The position numbers and the translations under genes are program-made. From NCBI GenBank assembly GCA_949152475.1, contig OX424555.1:100349515-100413514 (forward strand): 64,000 bases of DNA. The letters are read 5' to 3'. This DNA is from Terebella lapidaria. Taxonomy: Eukaryota; Annelida; Polychaeta; Terebellida; Terebellidae. The notes under the pieces are model-generated. The model worked only from the letters and a program-made list of their open reading frames with translations, ran no database searches and was not told the DNA's origin. Below, one piece after another: positions 1 through 12,200 of this stretch (position 1 is its first letter; every line of letters begins with the position of its first letter).

Positions 1-421
1 TAGCTGTAATTAGGCATCCTGATTGAAAATCGGGAGGCCTTATGTTTTTGTCTGTTTTTTTTTTTTTTTTCTTTCCCCCCCCCCCCCCCCGTTTGGTTTC
101 CGGATCAAACTCTTGATCTATCTATCCGAAATTTTCACAGCTCATCCGAAATACTTTGCTCCTAACCCCTATTGTTTTTCGTCGAGATCCGGGCGATTCC
201 TGTCAATGTCATAACTTGATTCAGGCAATTTCCAGGGGGAAAAAAATTTTTTTAGGTGTATTTTTATTTTTTTGGGGACTTTTTTAGGACTTTTTTGGGA
301 ATTTTCCCCTCGCCTGCGCCCATGCAGATGTAATACTGTAACTGAGCCATGCTACTGTATTCACTGACTGCAGCCTGCATGTCCAGCATGAGGCTAGGCT
401 CTGCCCTCTCAGCCAGTGCAG

Positions 422-612
422 TATATGAGAGCCCTGCTCAGTAATGTCTTACAAGATCAGCCAGTCTGTCCAGCACAGCAATAGGCTCCGCCCCTCTCAG
501 CCAGCCCTGCCCAGTCATGCCTTACAAGATCAGCCAGTCTGTCCAGCACAGCAATAGGCTCCGCCCCTCTCAACCAGCCCTGTTCAGTCATGCCTGACAA
601 GTGATACAGCAG
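422..612. repeat. About 73-bp tandem repeat, roughly 2.5 copies
   Basis: The phrase ACAAGATCAGCCAGTCTGTC occurs at 451 and again 73 bp later, followed both times by the same CACAGCAATAGGCTCCGCCC context, with a third degenerate half copy. It lies within the F5 element body. ORFs across it are low-complexity by-products of the repeat. Confidence 0.75.
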
Positions 613-1223
613 TAAAACTAGCATGTCCAACATGACCCTAGGCTCATATCCATGCACAATCCCTCACTCCCCCCTCCAAAGCCTGGTTTACTAGTGTGTG
701 TACATGGTAAAAGAATGAAGTTCCATCCCACAGAATACAATAGTTGGTTAATAAGCCAACACACATGACACAACATGCTTGGGGAATGATTTGCCCTGTC
801 TGCATTTATATTGTACAAACATGTATTGTTTGAATGTTTTGTTATTCAACTCTATTTCACATGCAATGACCAAATCATCATTGTTTTAGTTAGCTGGGAA
901 ATGTTTGGCTTTGGTTATAATATGAATGCGAAAATTCCGCTGTATTGTACAAGTTTTGAAATCATAAAATTGGCCAAGATGACACAGCATTCTTTTAGTC
1001 ACGTATCATTTTATATTTGACAGGAGCACCTGAAAAATATCACGAACATCCTGATTAAATATACTAGTACGCTGAATAATATTGGCTGGGTAATTGTCCA
1101 TTCATTTGGGGTGGCAAATGTCTGGTGGGCCAAGTTGTCAAGATGATAGAAAGCAGTTCTGGTAAGAAACTGTCTGATGAGCTCTCACTCTTACCCACAT
1201 ACAATGGCCTATGTATCCTTTTT
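613..1223. other. F5 body sequence, no gene seen
   Basis: AT-rich sequence with no ORF that resembles a known protein and no further repeat structure that I can see. It lies between the 73-bp repeats and the nested F3 element and is assigned to the F5 element by position. Confidence 0.4.
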
Positions 1224-2799
1224 AGGTTACCGGACCTTTGGTCCGATAACCTATTGCCGTGGCGTTGCGTCCGTCGTCCGTCGTCGTCGTCGTCCGTCGT
1301 CGTCCGTCGTCGTCCGTCGTCGTCCGTCTACATTTTTATCTTTAAAGTTTACGATCGAATCTTTCTGAAATTTTGCACAAAAATGCCTAAAAATATTTCG
1401 AGAGGGAAGTATTTTTTAGTTTTTTGATTTTCGCAATTATTTCAAAATGGCGGTCGTTTTCGTCGAAAAATGGCCAATTTTGGACTTTGGCTGTCGTTTT
1501 CTCAAAATCTGTTCAGTAACTTTTTTTCTTATTCATGCATAACACTCCTCATATGTACCTCTGTGACATGTATAAATTTCGTTGCCCTTGAATCGCTCGA
1601 AGTGGGCCATTTTGGGCCCAAACTCGGCCCAAATGGGACTTTTCCATGTTAAATTCTCCTATGCTTTATAATGGGACACATTAAGCCTAATATCTCACTT
1701 AATATTGAGATTAGAGACTATGAATCAATTGTGGACATATAGGAAATGATATATGCTGAATATTGTCGTGACCTTGAATTTGACCTTTGCCCTCATTTTC
1801 AAGGTCATAGGACAAAATGGCTAATATCTCGCTTATTATCGACTTTACAGCTTAGGAATACATTGTGAACATATAGGAAATGATATATGCTGAATTTTCT
1901 CGTGACCTCGAATTTGACCTTGACCTCATTTCCAAGGTCATTGGACAAAATTGCTAATATCTCGCTTATTATCGACTTTACAGCTTAGGAATCAATTGTG
2001 AACATATAGGAAATGATATGCTGAATATTTTTGTGACCTTGAATTTGACCTTTGACCTCATTTTCAAGGTCAGGACAAAATGGCCAATATCTTGCTTATC
2101 AGTGACTTTACGCCTTCTGAATCAATTGTGAACATATAGGAAATGATATATCCTGAATATTCTAGTGACCTTGAATTTGACTTTTGACCTCATTTTCAAG
2201 GTCAACAGGACAAAATGGCTAATATCTTGCTTATTATCAACTTTACAGCTTAGGAATCAATTGTGAACATATAGGAAATGATATATTCTGAATATTCTCA
2301 TGACCTTGAATTTGACCTTTGACCTGAATTTCAAGGCCAGTCATTTTATTTTCAAGGTCAGAATACAAAATGGTTTATATCTCTCTTATTATCAAATTCA
2401 CAGCTTAGGGGTCCATAGTGAACATATAGGAAATGATGTATGCTGAATATTTTGGTGATCTAGAATTTGACCTTTGATCCAATTTTCAAGGTCAGAGAAC
2501 AAAATGGCTAATATGTCGCTTATTATCATCTTTACAGCTTCGGAATCAATTGCGAAAATAGAGGAATGATATATACTGAATCTTTTCATGAACTTGAACT
2601 TTGACCTCATTTTCTAGGTCACATCACCGATCACAGAATGGCTAATATCTCATTTATTATCGACTTTACAGCTTAGGAATTTATTGTGGACATACTAGAA
2701 GTGATATATTTGTTGAAAAATTATTTTCAAGGTCACTGGACAAAAGGCTAATATCTAAAATGTATATTGTCCGGTAACCTTTCTTAGCCCTTGGGCTAA
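1224..2799 (+). mobile_element. HINE-type element, family F3, complete copy
   Basis: It starts AGGTTACCGGACC-TTT-GGTCC after a T-run, forming a long 5' hairpin, then a (CGT)n microsatellite at about 1262-1330. The interior is a tandem array of about 134-bp units containing TGACCTTGAATTTGACC and TGACCTTTGACCT-type motifs. The 3' end has CCGGTAACCT (inverse of the 5' end), the hairpin TTAGCCC-TT-GGGCTAA, and ends CTAA|TTTT. It is non-coding and about 1.58 kb long. It is inserted in the F5 element. Confidence 0.7.
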
Positions 2800-2882
2800 T
2801 TTTTTCTCAGTCCAGTATGACCATTTGAAATGATAAGCACAAATTGGGGGATGCCACAAAGCCTATAGGCTTTTATGTCTAG

Positions 2883-3956
2883 TTTTCGTTAGTTTTCACC
2901 ATGTTTTGAGGTGTCAAACGGCGAATAGATTTCATTCGCATCGAGGTACACTTTTTATCATGCATGGATCTTCATCTTCCGGACCTGCGGTCCTCAGCAG
3001 GTATCCCCGAAAGACGTACTTTGTCTACGTTGGACGTGCCTGAAGCTCAGAAATTTATTTGCTACTTCAAATGAGATAATCTTGCAGACAATATACACTT
3101 GCAGAAGACTTCATTGTGTCAACTTCATTAGATGTTCATTGATAATGATATAATTAAATAAATTTTTTTTGGATATTGGTCCTATACCACGTACCCGAAT
3201 TTACCAACCCCTGATCCCCAAATTTGGGTACTGTTGGTAAATTTGACAACAGTCTCCAAATTTGCCCCTTTCCCCAACTGGGTTTTGTATCATACCGTCA
3301 TGACGCGGCGCTACCGCAGATTGAAGTACTAGTAAAGTGCAAATATGGGAGCACATGTACAATTTAGTGGGCAATCCTATTTCTCTATGAAATTCAATGA
3401 CAATGATGAGTTAATCAGTGGCACGAAATGATAAATACAGATAAAAAGAACATCTAGTTTGTAATGAAGAACACTTTTCTATCATAACCAATTGTCATTC
3501 CGGATCCCAAGTAGATCTATGGGAAATTAGTTGATAACAAAATTACCCACAATTGCACTATCTGTTCAAAAGTTAGAGCCCTTCAAAACTGCCATTCCGG
3601 CACTACATTACAGAAGCCATTTGTCAATAGCAGCTAATTAATATGCAAATTAGATGTTAATGAGAATTCATGACGTCACGAGGGGAATAAATTTCAATTA
3701 GGATATTTTAAGCCCATGATATAATGATTCTTATTGAAGGTTCTGACGATCTGACTAGTGCATATTATTATGTACCATATTTAGTCAATATCCACACAAC
3801 CTATACTGTTGCTATGGTTACCAGTCGTTTCCTATAGCCGTAGTTACCCATGGCTGCCAAGTCAATCTATCTACAGACTTTGTGTCGATTATTTATGAAT
3901 TAAATTAATATTGGTTGGCACCATTTTTATTTGTGCATACTCTGTTCTAAGCGGGT
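2883..3956. other. Apparently unique AT-rich sequence, no gene seen
   Basis: No convincing ORF, tRNA or rRNA is visible, and no repeat matches elsewhere in the window. This is one of the few stretches that may be single-copy host DNA. A small hairpin-forming segment (GGACC-TGC-GGTCC) occurs near 2990. Confidence 0.4.
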
Positions 3957-4275
3957 TTCTGGCCCTAGCAACCATGGTAAGCTATTGTCGTGGTTTTTCG
4001 TCCCTCGTCGTCGTCGTCGTCGTCCGCCGCATCATCTGTTAACATTCTTTAATTTTTTTTTTGGGCTGATAAATTTGTCCATAAATTTGTGTGAATATGT
4101 ATTGGGTCAATACCCCAGACTTTTTTTCATTTTTAGGTTTTTCGTCCCTCGTCGTCGTCGTCGTCCGCCGCATCATCTGTTAACATTCTTTAATTTTTTT
4201 TTTGGGCTGATAAATTTGTCCATAAATTTGTGTGAATATGTATTGGGTCAATACCCCGGACTTTTTTTCATTTTT
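3957..4275 (+). repeat. Diverged F3-like 5' region with a 146-bp tandem duplication
   Basis: After a degenerate F3-like start there is a (CGT)n tract, then a block beginning TTTTTCGTCCCTCG and ending TTTTTCATTTTTAGG. The block is present twice in tandem (about 3988-4134 and 4135-4270) with few differences. The host sequence seems to resume at 20605 after the nested F3/F4/gypsy insertion. Confidence 0.6.
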
Positions 4276-5596
4276 AGGTTACCGGACCTTTGGTCCGATA
4301 ACCTATTGGCATGGCATTGCGTCCGCCGTCCGTCCGTCCGTCCGGCGTTAACATTTTTATCTTTAAAGTTAATGATCGAATCTTTCTGAAATTTTGCACA
4401 AAAATGCCTAAAAATATTTTGAGAAGGAGGTATTTTTTTGTTTTTTGATTTTCGCATTTTTTTCAAAATGGCGGCCGTTTATGTCGAAAAACGCTCAATT
4501 TTGGATTTTGACGGCCATTTTCTCAAAAACTCTCTGATCAGTTTTGAGTTTTTGGTTTCAAAAGATTCCTCTCACATACCTCTGTGATATGTATAAGTTT
4601 GGTTGTCCTAAATTTGCCGGTCTTCGTGTGGCGGCCATTTTGAATTTTTGGCGGGTTCGCCCCAAATCGCATTACTATCCATTTTGGGCCATTTCTAGGG
4701 CAAAAAAAATTTTTCACCCTTTGAAAAAAATTTTGGACTTTTTTCCTTCATAATGGGAGCTGTCCTGACTGTACTCATAGAACGCTTGAAGATAGAGCTT
4801 AGAAATTGGCACTTTCAAATGGGAAGTCATATATGGCGACTTGTGTGGTGACTTTGAATTTGACCTAGGATGACCTTGAAAGGTCAAAACAGCCATTTTT
4901 GGGTCGAAAAATGCTCAATTTTTCACCTGGTCTGTATTTTCTCAAAAACTGTCTGATCAGTTTTGAGATTTTTGTTTAAAAAGATTCCTCTTATTCCCGG
5001 CCCCTCAGGGCCGGGTATATGTGATTGTCGTTGACCTCACCCCATGTATTTCCTGTCTTCCGACTTCACCAGACGACTCTCTTACATTCAGCATACACTG
5101 GTGTTGGTTTCGCGAATTTGAAATAGAAGCCGATATATTCTGTTAAGCTGATACAAAAGCATTGCTAATAATAATTCTTCAAACAACAATCATCATATAG
5201 CAATGGAAACTGGTGTTTTAAATTAGATCGCATGTCGAATGCGCAAGTGCAATTACCGATTCTCCTGCCAGTTATTTTAGAACTCGCAAAGTATGACCGC
5301 TCCAATTGTGTGGTTATAATTACTGTAATTACTTATATTACTACGCCAAGAAGTAACCACTAGAAATATGTTGTATTTCAGCGGTTTACAAGGACGAATT
5401 ACTTACTTTTAACCATTTTAGACAATAGTTTTAGATACTCATTCCGAATTATTTCGACTGTGTTGAGCTAATATTAAGCTATTTCTCTCGAGACGACCAG
5501 GGACTAATTGTCGCAGCGCATGTGCATGTGTATGAGGTCTATGAATCTAGGCAGAGTGTAGGCAGAGTAGGCCCCTTAAATTCCGATCCGCCAGAG

Positions 5597-5613
5597 AGTG
5601 TACACTCTGGCTT
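5597..5613. other. 14-bp perfect palindrome in F4
   Basis: AGAGTGTACACTCT is self-complementary and flanked by partly pairing CC/GG. It could be a hairpin or a protein-binding dyad. No function is assigned. Confidence 0.5.
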
Positions 5614-5972
5614 CAATGGCTTGGCTCAGTCGGCTGCCCGCATATCCAACTCCTGATACCCTCCCTCCCCCCTGCCCAATTCTCACTGCATATCGCTCGA
5701 AACACGGCATCCTACAGGGAGGGGAATACACGGCCCTATACGTCTACATGGTCTACGGATATTTGTCCGGCATGACGCCCGGTAGGACTACTATATTCGT
5801 GGCAAGTTGAATGGGCAACGAGCGATTCCACGGTGGTCATACGTTGCGCGCTATTGTGCGGGCTTCGCTGTATTTTGTTAATTGTAATTGTACTACTGTA
5901 CATGTTCCGGTACTCTGATTTTCTCTAACTCGTTTTTCACTGATATTATTGCGATGCTAAATGATATCATAT

Positions 5973-7707
5973 TGTGACGGTCAAGCGGTTGGTTAGCGGA
6001 TTTCCGGGTGTGTGTGCTTGTGTGCGTGGGAAGTCGGCAAAGAAGACTGGCAAATATGCTAAAAATACTGATTTATTGTAAACATAAAGAATCAACACTA
6101 TTTCTAGATAAAAAACTTCAACTTCAATGGTAATACTTCATCATATATCTGAATAATACTTGAACAATACCAAGGTCTCACAAAATAAACTTAGATAAAC
6201 ACAAAGTGTCAGATGGCTGTCTCGATAGCTGAATATGAACAATATCACCGATAAATCGATACACTAAATAAATCAATACTATGAATAACTCAATACACAA
6301 TATCTGTGAAACTAACCAAAAGCTGTCAGGAGGCTAAACACAGATTTCCCCAAGTAATACAATTCCAAGCGAGACCTATCTTATCTTCGATAGAATACAA
6401 TATATGTATATAAGCCGTGCAAATTCTGGTCAAAAAAAGAACCCCAACAAGTTAGACTGTAAAAATACACCTATGTCTCTCAAATATAATAAACCGCCAA
6501 GAATTGCGATCACAAATACACTCAATAAACTGGACAAACTCACTTCAATATACTGGTATAAAACACTCTATTATACACAGAATAGATTACAACATATAGA
6601 TTCATTAACAGGAATGTAAAAAAAGAATAATGCAATGCCAGAGACTTATCAGTCTATGAGCTCAATACTCGACATGTAAATACACTATACCCACGACAGC
6701 AAAGCCTGTAAAATACTCTTACTTAACACAAAAAAAAGAATGCCCGAGAAACTAAATCACAATATAAATCTGACCGGATCGCGTGAAGGCACCTACGTTA
6801 AATCAATAACTGTGAATGATGAATCCCAGTCAGTCACAGTGTGTATATGCCTCCGGCTGCGGGACTTCGACTTCACTATAGTGCGGAATCCACGTGGTCA
6901 GCTTAATAAATGACTAAGTACGAATGCCTTTCTTCTACGGTGGTGACGATGCTTCCTGTTCGGTGTCCAGAGGGCAAGAGAGAGCGGCGTCCCGAGGGAC
7001 GCTGTATTTATTTCATTTTGGAAATCGTGTCCTTAGAAAAACTTATTGTGGCCAGAAGAGCCCTGATTGGCTGAGGGGAAAACACTCTGACCTTTGAACC
7101 CGCCCGAGATCTCGTCCTACCCATGATGCATTGCGCGAAAAACGTGTTTTGGAATTCGGAATAAAAATACAAATAACCCCATTAATATTTAATAAAATGC
7201 CTGAAAAGATGTTTAACCCTGTAAATAAAGCCTCCCAGATATTACTTAACTCCCTGACATGAATGGACACTACCTAATTGCCCCGAAAATAACGCCGAAA
7301 GATCGGCAAAATCTGGCCAGAAAAAACCCATTAAATCGATGGTGCTGCCACCTAGCGAATGACAAGCAAACCAACGGTTAACAACATCCGGTGAAATTCT
7401 AATCAGAGTTGGACAATGCGAAATGATAATACTACACAAAAAGAATATAAAAGTGGACAAAATAACACAATAGGCAACGGACTTGAGATACAGACGGGCT
7501 AACCCCAAAATGTGAGTGAATGTTATAAACATGAAATACACAAAAGTGCGAAAATCCCCAATTATCGCCCACCCCTAAATGCGTGACAATAGTCATAATC
7601 AGGCAATTTTCCGGACGGAAGACATAATATGCAAATGATAAAAATACTGGTAGGTGAATACGACAACTGAATGTAAACTTAAGGTAACTAAACATAATAT
7701 TTTCACA
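5973..7707 (-). repeat. 3' LTR of the gypsy element
   Basis: Direct repeat of 16687-18421 at a constant offset of 10714 bp. In minus-strand sense it begins TGTGAAAATATT and ends GACCGTCACA. A minus-strand AATAAA lies near 6070, about 100 nt before the LTR end, and is the likely polyadenylation signal. A TATA-like AAATAAATAC lies near 7003-7012, next to a GCGTCCC-TC-GGGACGC dyad. Small ORFs inside are repeated identically in both LTRs and look spurious. Confidence 0.93.
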
Positions 7708-7727
7708 CAGCCCTCCGCTGTGATGGC
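7708..7727 (-). promoter_or_regulatory. Probable polypurine tract
   Basis: On the minus strand, GCGGAGGGCTG lies directly upstream of the 3' LTR. The purine run is short but is in the required position for plus-strand priming. Confidence 0.5.
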
Positions 7728-7951
7728 TAAATGACCTCATGCCATCACAAGCCCAAAACCGAATGTATTCTATGCACTATACACTAGAGAATGACATACT
7801 AAGTTATGTACAACATGGCATGTAAAACACAAAACAACATATTACATCTCAAACACATATATGAGATCACACACATCATGTACCGGTGCCATGTAGGCAG
7901 TCTCTCACAAATTGAAACACATCTGAAATGAATCCATGCAATGTCAGTCTT

Positions 7952-8896
7952 TCAGTATCTCCAGAGTTTCTGAGGACGGAGCTCCTGGCGACGTGGTCCC
8001 TGGTTGCGGTCCCTCGAAGTGGTGGTCCTGACGACGCAGTCCCTGGTGTCGACATCTGGGCGCGGTGCTCCTGACGACGCGGCTCCTGTCGGCGACCCCT
8101 GGGCACGGTGTTCCCGACGATGTGGCGCTTGGTGGCGGCTCCCTGGATGCGGCGGCGGCGTACGATGGCGGAAACTTTGTCTCTCATGACTTGGCGATGA
8201 GGACGTTCTCTCCTGGCGTTGCCGGCGGGCTGTGGCCAGGTCTTGCAACTGCTTGGCCAGGCCCCGGTCAGGGCTGGTGGTTGGTCCGTGGTGTCTATGG
8301 GAGGCGCCCCTGGGCGGTACAGTGGCGGCGCGGCTAAGTCGCAGTTCCTCGCGAATCTCGGCCAAGGCCTGCTGCACTTGGTCGAGAGATTCTCCCAGAA
8401 CCGTAGTCTGTGTGCTCACCGTGAGAACCTTCCTCTTCTTGGTCGGGGTGGGGGTGCTGCCTTCGGCGGGTCGCTTCTCGGCAGGCTTCGTTTTCCCTTC
8501 TAAATCTTCCATGGCTGCCTCCATTTCCCCAGACGCGTGGAGCTCAATCTCTGCGGACGCCTCGACAACCACCTCGAAGGCCCCCTGGTAGTGTGGCACC
8601 CGTCCAGAGCCGCCGGACAGCTGGGCATGGTCCATGCCAGGGTGCTTTCTCCACAGGTGTGATTTGAGCGCTCTTGGGGCGTGAAAGGCTTCCTCGCATT
8701 CCTTGCAGAAGTAGGGGGCCAGCTCCCAAGCCACATGCTCCTGCACGTAGTGCTGTTGGACCTTCTCCATGTTGCCCACGTGACCACACGGGCGACATTT
8801 CATAAGTGGTGTCTTGCGGGTCTGTCCAGGTGGCTTGGTGCTGCGTTTGGACTGTGCTCCACCAGACCTTCTGCTGTTCTTTGACCGACCCATCAT
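7952..8896 (-). CDS. ORF3: C2H2 zinc-finger protein encoded by the gypsy element
   Basis: Predicted 314-aa protein starting at tandem ATGs (8896, 8893); the frame is open further upstream to 9049. It has two C2H2 fingers of spacing C-x2-C-x12-H-x4-H (first CRPCGHVGN, second FCKECEEAF), an SV40-like nuclear localisation sequence PTKKRKV, a short leucine-rich/coiled-coil stretch (LDQVQQALAEIREELRL), and a long arginine/proline-rich tail. It lies between pol and the 3' LTR, where retroviral-type gypsy elements carry env, but it has no signal peptide or membrane segment. A pyrimidine tract ending CAG sits immediately before the ATG, so expression from a spliced subgenomic RNA is likely. Role unknown; nuclear nucleic-acid binding is an inference from the fingers and the NLS. 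Confidence 0.75.
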   Translation of the reverse strand: MMGRSKNSRRSGGAQSKRSTKPPGQTRKTPLMKCRPCGHVGNMEKVQQHYVQEHVAWELAPYFCKECEEAFHAPRALKSHLWRKHPGMDHAQLSGGSGRVPHYQGAFEVVVEASAEIELHASGEMEAAMEDLEGKTKPAEKRPAEGSTPTPTKKRKVLTVSTQTTVLGESLDQVQQALAEIREELRLSRAATVPPRGASHRHHGPTTSPDRGLAKQLQDLATARRQRQERTSSSPSHERQSFRHRTPPPHPGSRHQAPHRREHRAQGSPTGAASSGAPRPDVDTRDCVVRTTTSRDRNQGPRRQELRPQKLWRY

Positions 8897-8911
8897 CTGG
8901 AAGGAGACAAA
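8897..8911 (-). promoter_or_regulatory. Candidate 3' splice site for ORF3
   Basis: The minus strand reads TTTGTCTCCTTCCAG directly before ATGATGGG, a strong pyrimidine-rich acceptor. This placement would give ORF3 its own start codon on a spliced message. The donor, presumably in the leader or early gag, was not identified. Confidence 0.55.
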
Positions 8912-9204
8912 TGACATTGTCATAAGGGGGGGAATATCTGCATGGCCCTCGACTTCATTCAATATTTCATCACACAACGTCACAGGGTACTCTACGATGT
9001 TATCATCATCATTAATGCCAAACAAAATTACGACATCACATAATTTCATCGCAACACATCATTGGTCGAGGTCATCACCATCACTAACGGGAGCCCATAG
9101 GTCATGACATGACATGGTACATTTCATCATTGACATCACAACAGAGAAGGTTCAGTCATTTCCACTACATTATTAAGACATCAACAGACATCACAGGTGA
9201 ACTG

Positions 9205-9297
9205 GTGATATCATCACTGGCTGGCTGGCGGTGACATCACTGGCTGGTTGGTGGTGACATCACTAGCTGGTGGGCGGTGACATCACTAGCAGGTTCG
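9205..9297. repeat. About 24-bp tandem repeat at the pol 3' end
   Basis: GGTGACATCACT followed by GGCTGG or AGCTGG variants is repeated about four times. The array overlaps the pol stop codon (9286-9288) and fills the start of the spacer between pol and ORF3. Confidence 0.75.
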
Positions 9298-12200
9298 TGG
9301 GGCTCTCTGCTGATGTGCCTTCAGGGCTCGTTTCGCCCACCTGAGCTCTTTGGGGCCCTCATACCGCTTGAGACGATTATAGTGGACGAGAGTCTTCTTT
9401 CCCTCAGCAGTCGCCTGGATGATGTAGTCCAGGCCGCCGACTCGCTCCAATACCAGGTAGGGACCTTCGAAGGGGTGGCGGAGTTTTGGTGCATTCGCAA
9501 GCTGGCTTATGTCAGCTTGAAGCCATACCATGGCACCGGGTTGATACGGCCGATGATTGAGCCGCACATCATAGCAGTCTTTCTGCCGTGTCGCCGCGGA
9601 GTGGAGGTGTTTCCGGGCAACGTCATGGGCGCATTGCAGTTTGCATCGTAGTCGGCTGACGTAGTCCCCATAGGAAGCGATTGGCTCCCCCTGGCTGCCT
9701 GGATGAAACATCACCTCTGCTGGTAGTCGCACCTCGCGCCCAAACATGACCAGATTCGGGGTTAACCCCGTGCTCTCGTGCGGTGTTGCACGATAGGCGC
9801 CAGCTAGGCAGCCCAAGTGCTCGTCCCATCCCCGTTGCTCCCCCTTGAGGTATGCTTTTACCATTCGTCTGAGGGTTCGGTTGAACCGCTCGGTAAGTCC
9901 ATTACACCGGGGATTCCTAGCTGAAGTCCGAGTCTTGCGGATCTCCAGTAGCTCGCACAGCTCTTGAAAGATCTGACTCTCATAATTTCTGCCCTGATCG
10001 CTGTGCAGGCTAAGCGGGCAGCCATACCTCGCGATGACTTCATTCAGGATGATGCCTGCACAGGTGACGGCCGTCTGATCAGGAATGGCAAAGATCTCCA
10101 CCCACTTGGAAAAGTAGTCTGTCACCACGAGGACATACTTGTTTCCACGGGGTGTCTCTGGCAGTGGGCCCATGACGTCTGTGGCTAAGCGATCAAGTGG
10201 GGCTCCTACCGGCATGCTTCCAAGCGGTGCCTTGGCCTTCTTCACTGGAGGTTTTATTGCTTCGCACACATCACACCTGGCCACGAAGGCATTGACGTCA
10301 GTGCGGAGCTCAAACCAGTAAAATCTCTGTAATGTCTTCTCCCTCGTCTTCTTTCTTCCCAGGTGGCCGGACAAGAGGGCAGCGTGCATCTGTGTCATGA
10401 TTTCCTCCTTCAAGCTCTGCGGGACGACTAGCTGGAGGTGATCCCCTGTTCCGTCTCTGCGCCGGAAACGTCGTGTGAGAATTCTCTCATGGATCTCCAG
10501 GTTGGGCCATTGACACCAATAGTGTCTAAGAGTGGGGCTCAAGCCTTCGACTTCGCTGCTGTCTGGTCGCTCCTGACTCTCGACCCAGCCCAAAACAACA
10601 GCCAGATCCGGGTCCTGCATCTGCTTTTGCCGCAAGTGAAGGGGGGTCCCCACTGTCCCCCAGGCATTCACAGCCTGTCTGTTCAGCCTGGCTAAACGTT
10701 CTGGAGTTGGAAGTAAGTCATTCATCTCAATTGTTGTTGCGCTGGTGGGCTTAGCTGCAGTATCCCAGGCCAGCGCTGCAGAACACGGCAAGGAAGAGGA
10801 CATCAGGTCTGCCCGCCGCAGGCACTTCTTGCAGGGACCACACTTTAGGTCGTCCAATTCCAGTACTTCAGGGCAGTCACATGCTGTGGGGCCCGGGCAA
10901 CGTGACATGCCGTCAGCATTGCCATGTTTCGCCCCCGGACGATACTCGACCTCAAAATCGAATGCTGACATCGCCTCGATCCACCTCGCTGTGCGGTCTT
11001 TGGGTTCCTTCAAGCTGAAAAGCCAGCGCAAGGCTTGGTGGTCGGTCCGCACCAAGAATTTTCTGCCGAGAAGATAGTGCCGGTAGTAGTCGAGGAAATA
11101 CCGTACTGCCAGCAGCTCCCGATCTGTCACGCAGTAATTCTTTTCTGATTTTCCCAGCGTGCGGCTGCCATATGCAATCACCCTCTCCTCGTCACCTTGA
11201 ATCTGGGACAGGACGGCCCCGATCGCGACATCACAGGCGTCTGTGTCCAGGATGAACATGCCATCATCGAGGGGGTAAGCCATCACTGCGGGACTGATCA
11301 GCACTTCTTTGAGCGTCTCGAAACTGAGTTGACATCGTTCCGTCCAGTGGAAGGAGACTCCTTTCTTTGTGAGATGGGTCAGTGGTCCAGCGATGCTGGA
11401 GAAACTCTTTACGAAGCGTCTGTAGTAGGATGCTAGGCCCAGGAAGGCGCGGACACCGGTCACATTCTGTGGGGCAGTCCACTTCACAAGCTTCGCCGTA
11501 TTTTCTGGGTTAGGGAGCACTCCAGACCTGGAAATGATGTGCCCTAGGAAGGGTACCTTCTCCTGGAACAGGTGACATTTTGACGGCTTGAGTTTGAGGC
11601 CAGATTGCCGGATTCGCTGCAGGACGGCATCAAGACGACTCAGGTGTTCCTCAAAAGTCCGGCCAAACACTAAAACATCATCCAGATATATCAAACAGCT
11701 CGCCCACTGCAAGCCACTCAGCGCCACTTCCATGGTCCGCTGGAACGTCGCCGTGGCTGTCGCTAAACCGAACGGCATAGTGACGAACTCCATCAGTCCG
11801 TATCGGCTGCAGAAGGCGGTCTTCGGGATGTCTTCCTCCCGCACTGGGATTTGGTTGTAGGCCGCGGTGATATCCATGGTTGAGAATAGAATGGAGCCCG
11901 CTACAGCGTCCAGACAGTCTTGAGTCTTTGGGATCGGGAAGGCGTCCTTTTTCGTCACGGCATTAAGACGACGATAGTCAACACATGTCCTGACCTTCCC
12001 ATCTTTTTTTCGGACTAACACGATCGGGGAAGCCCAGGGTGACGTGGACGGTCGAACCGAGCCCTGTTTCACCAACTTCATAATGGCTTCCTTGTCTTCG
12101 CCGGCAAATGCCAGGGGTACACGTCGCGGTGGCTGCTTGATCGGCCTAGCATCGCCTGTTTCTATGATATGTTCCGTGATGTGGGTCAGCCCCAAGTCAC

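Larger units (their letters stand above)
12..2882 (+). mobile_element. HINE-type element, family F5, split by an F3 copy
   Basis: The 5' end follows TT at 10-11 and begins AGGCATCC, part of an imperfect hairpin running to about 40. A T-run and a C-run (54-90) follow within 80 nt. The 3' end has GGATGCC (inverse of the 5' GGCATCC) near 2849, then the hairpin AAGCC-TATA-GGCTT, then TTATGTCTAG ending at 2882 and followed by TT. This matches Helentron-associated elements, which insert between T and T. An F3 copy (1224-2799) lies inside. No protein is encoded, so it is non-autonomous. Family assignment is by structure only. Confidence 0.6.

Noticed and set aside
457..818. Minus-strand ORFs near the window start
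   Set aside because: They read across the 73-bp tandem repeats and contain no protein-like features.
6404..7740. Small ORFs in the LTR (also at 17118-18409)
   Set aside because: Identical in both LTRs simply because the LTRs are copies; no conserved domain, and positions overlap U3/R signals.
8065..8591. Overlapping plus-strand ORFs across ORF3
   Set aside because: Antisense shadows of the ORF3 coding region, with no recognisable domain.
7952..9049. ORF3 as an envelope gene
   Set aside because: No signal peptide, no transmembrane segment and no envelope motifs; it has C2H2 fingers and an NLS instead.
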